Shown here: in pieces, positions 62,182 to 64,000 of the stretch | How positions within the stretch are numbered: the first letter of the stretch is position 1 | Layout of the letters: each line of letters begins with the position of its first letter | NCBI GenBank assembly: GCA_022775045.1 | Contig: JALFLB010000029.1 | Coordinates: 1-64,000 of the forward strand | Source of the DNA: Agathobacter sp. | Lineage (GTDB): Bacteria; Bacillota; Clostridia; Lachnospirales; Lachnospiraceae | Direction of reading: 5' to 3' | Length of the DNA stretch: 64,000 nt | Made by a program: the position numbers and the translations under genes | The notes under the pieces: generated by a model | The model's input: only the letters and a program-made list of their open reading frames with translations | What the model was told of the DNA's origin: nothing | Databases searched by the model: none

Positions 62182-63051
62182 CTACCCCTTATGAAGCTTC
62201 TGGATAATTTCTTCCTTCAGGTTCATAGCACGGTCCTTTGCCGGACGGGATGCCACATGGGAGGTAAGAATCATGGAAACAAAACGAGATGCAATATCGT
62301 ATTTTTCTAAACGAAACGCCATGTTTGCCATCAAAAGATTGACCGTACTTTCTTCCATACCGCACATCGGAAAATTTTCTGAAGCAATTGCCTTCATAAA
62401 GCCCTCATATGCCTGCCCATAATAAGCCGCATCCTCCTTTCGGCACTCCGTAAGCTTTGCTTCGTCCTTTGGCTCTGCTACTTCCAGTTCCTCTCCCCAT
62501 CCCCGGTAAAGCCATGAAATTTTCAGACACTCATACGCTTTCTCGCTTGCTTTTCCCTTCTTGACCATCGTATTATAGAGCGCAAGTTTATAGCGTTCAA
62601 TCGCCTGTTCGTATGTATAAGATGTTGCAGACTCCTCTTTCCCTGAAGCGGTTGGCTTGAATTTACGGTGCACTCCCTCCTCTATCATCTTAATCTGTCC
62701 TGTCGTAAGGTGCGAAAAATAACGATTCATCGCTGTATATCCACACTTCGGACAGGAAGAGACATCATATTTGTTCGTATCAATATACTGAAATCTCGGA
62801 CGAAGATCCGCATCCGGTTCAAGACGCTTCACCCGTCCGGTCTTTACCATCCTGGTTTTAAATACGTTATCACATACCGGGCAGCGGATAGACTTATCCA
62901 GAAGAAATTCTTCTTCTGTGTGAACTTCCTCCTGCTTGACAGCAGCCTGCAGTCCCCTATCCTTATCCACTTCCTTTTTTTCTTCATCAAACAGATGCTC
63001 CGTATCCATCTGATCCAAACCAAATTTTTCCAAACCTGATAATAAATTCAT
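62182..63051 (-). CDS. DUF2225 family zinc-ribbon protein
   Basis: The 289-residue protein has two CxxC pairs that look like a zinc site: CPVCDNVFKTR (near residue 58) and CPKCGYTAMNRYF (near residue 100), with RPRFQYIDTNKYDVSS between them. The rest is helical and TPR-like (EQAIERYKLALYNTMV, AYECLKISWLYRGWGEE). This is the clostridial DUF2225 layout. The function of the family is unknown. Confidence 0.85.
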   Translation of the reverse strand: MNLLSGLEKFGLDQMDTEHLFDEEKKEVDKDRGLQAAVKQEEVHTEEEFLLDKSIRCPVCDNVFKTRMVKTGRVKRLEPDADLRPRFQYIDTNKYDVSSCPKCGYTAMNRYFSHLTTGQIKMIEEGVHRKFKPTASGKEESATSYTYEQAIERYKLALYNTMVKKGKASEKAYECLKISWLYRGWGEELEVAEPKDEAKLTECRKEDAAYYGQAYEGFMKAIASENFPMCGMEESTVNLLMANMAFRLEKYDIASRFVSMILTSHVASRPAKDRAMNLKEEIIQKLHKG

Positions 63052-63064
63052 ATTTTCCCCCTAC

Positions 63065-64000
63065 TTATGCAGGATTTACCGGCAGCTTAAAAGAACTTTT
63101 CAGCGAAACAATCCGGTTAAATACCGGCTGTCCCGGCTTGGAATCCTTGTAATCCGCACAGAAAAATCCCTGACGAACAAACTGAAAACTCTCATATGCT
63201 TTTGCCTCCATCAATGCCGGTTCAACAACACAGTCTGTCAATACCGTCAGCGAATTCGGATTGAGATTCAGGCTTCCATCCTCATTATATACACCAAGCT
63301 CTTCGTTGATCAGATTCTCATACAGACGAACGGTCGCTTTCTTTCCGTATTCTGCAGATACCCAGTGAATAGTTCCTTTTACCTTGCGCCCATCCGGGCT
63401 GTTGCCTCCCTTAGACGCCGGATCATACGTACAATGAATTACGGTAATCTTTCCGTTTTCATCCTTCTCACAGCCTACGCATGTTACAAAGTAAGCATTC
63501 ATCAGGCGAACCTCATTTCCAGGAAACATACGGAAATATTTCTTTGGCGGCTCCTCCATAAAATCTTCACGCTCGATATAAATTTCTCGGGTAAACGGAA
63601 CCGTTCTTTGTCCAAGCTCAGGATTCTCCAGATTATTGTCCACCGGAAGTTCTTCCACCTGCCCCTCCGGATAATTGTCAATGACAACCTTTACCGGATC
63701 CAAAACCGCCATCATACGTGGTCTCTTCAGTTTCAAATCCTCACGAATACAATATTCCAGCATTGCATAATCCACAGAACTGTTCGCCTTAGAAACACCA
63801 CACAGTTCCACAAAATTCTGAATCGATTCCGGCGTATAGCCTCTGCGGCGAAGTGCTGCGATGGAAACCAGCCGCGGATCATCCCATCCATCCACGATAT
63901 TTTCCTCTACAAGTCTTTTAATATAACGCTTACCAGTAACCACATTGGTTAAATACAGTTTTGCGAACTCAATCTGCTTCGGTGTTCCATCCGGATCCTT
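63065..64000 (-). CDS. glnS: Glutaminyl-tRNA synthetase, C-terminal part (5' end outside window)
   Basis: The frame enters from the window edge (KDPDGTPKQIEFAKLYLTN) and ends at 63065, so the last 311 residues are present. The segment after the edge (VVTGKRYIKRLVEENIVDGWDDPRLVSIAALRRRG) is the class I KMSKS region, here with TGKR, followed by the helical connection and the two beta-barrel anticodon-binding domains (IYIEREDFMEEPPKKYFRMFPGNEVRLMNAYFV). GRKVKGTIHWVSA identifies it as GlnRS rather than GluRS. The enzyme charges tRNA-Gln directly. Confidence 0.95.
   Translation of the reverse strand, partial: KDPDGTPKQIEFAKLYLTNVVTGKRYIKRLVEENIVDGWDDPRLVSIAALRRRGYTPESIQNFVELCGVSKANSSVDYAMLEYCIREDLKLKRPRMMAVLDPVKVVIDNYPEGQVEELPVDNNLENPELGQRTVPFTREIYIEREDFMEEPPKKYFRMFPGNEVRLMNAYFVTCVGCEKDENGKITVIHCTYDPASKGGNSPDGRKVKGTIHWVSAEYGKKATVRLYENLINEELGVYNEDGSLNLNPNSLTVLTDCVVEPALMEAKAYESFQFVRQGFFCADYKDSKPGQPVFNRIVSLKSSFKLPVNPA

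Overview
The window reads as chromosomal DNA of a low-GC Gram-positive anaerobe of the class Clostridia, most likely a member of the Lachnospiraceae. I base this on the gene families and gene order (ylxM-ffh-rpsP-khpA-rimM-trmD-rplS-lepB-rbgA-rnhB-ylqG-ylqH-yraN; yceD-rpmF-plsX-acpP-rnc-smc-ftsY), strong AGGAGG-type ribosome binding sites, sigma-A type promoters, a CIRCE element on groESL, and several Clostridia-typical surface proteins. Almost every gene is on the minus strand, so transcription runs from high to low coordinates. The one clear intact plus-strand gene is tmcAL at 59168-60442.

Layout in + coordinates. 1-1660: groEL (cut by the window edge) and groES with CIRCE and promoter. 1684-7000: an accessory, decaying stretch. 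It holds a diguanylate cyclase, a HAD phosphatase interrupted by one in-frame TGA, a probable IS66-type remnant, an Ig-like secreted protein, a propeller-type lipoprotein, and a fragment of a leucine-rich-repeat surface protein. 7003-13065: gltBD, glutamate synthase. 13368-14882: an Lsa-like ABC-F protein whose leader carries a three-codon upstream ORF and a terminator. 15194-18202: a six-domain c-di-GMP phosphodiesterase. 18298-25145: a hemerythrin-like relic, a CPBP protease, a HAD phosphatase, a type II topoisomerase pair and a CdaR/PucR regulator. 25238-30699: a multi-sugar-type ABC ATPase, a repeat/hairpin module, a PRTase-like protein, dut, gpsA, plsY and der. 30748-33998: an autoregulated GntR-ABC exporter cassette. 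34062-46242: the conserved translation/SRP block. 46311-49008: an ABC transporter and a DUF3021-LytTR pair. 49144-57760: ilvA, ftsY, smc, rnc, acpP, plsX, rpmF and yceD. 57832-64000: ackA, tmcAL, aroB, an RNase H, a DUF2225 protein and the C-terminal part of glnS.

Most genes are housekeeping: protein folding, ammonia assimilation, DNA topology, phospholipid synthesis (gpsA, plsY, plsX, acpP), ribosome assembly (der, rbgA, rimM, khpA) and co-translational targeting (ylxM, ffh, ftsY). I did not find an obvious undescribed multi-gene defence or metabolic system. The observations I think most deserve follow-up are: a signal peptidase I homolog in the conserved block that lacks both catalytic dyad residues (A65 and R109 instead of Ser and Lys); the ABC-F leader with uORF Met-Arg-Arg and a terminator; a TrmD-GNAT fusion; a GntR operator that spans the ribosome binding site; the 121-bp repeat/hairpin module at 26501-26621; and three gene relics (HAD with stop, LRR protein, hemerythrin). 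No tRNA, rRNA or CRISPR array was seen. All assignments come from reading the sequence and knowledge of families; no database search was run.
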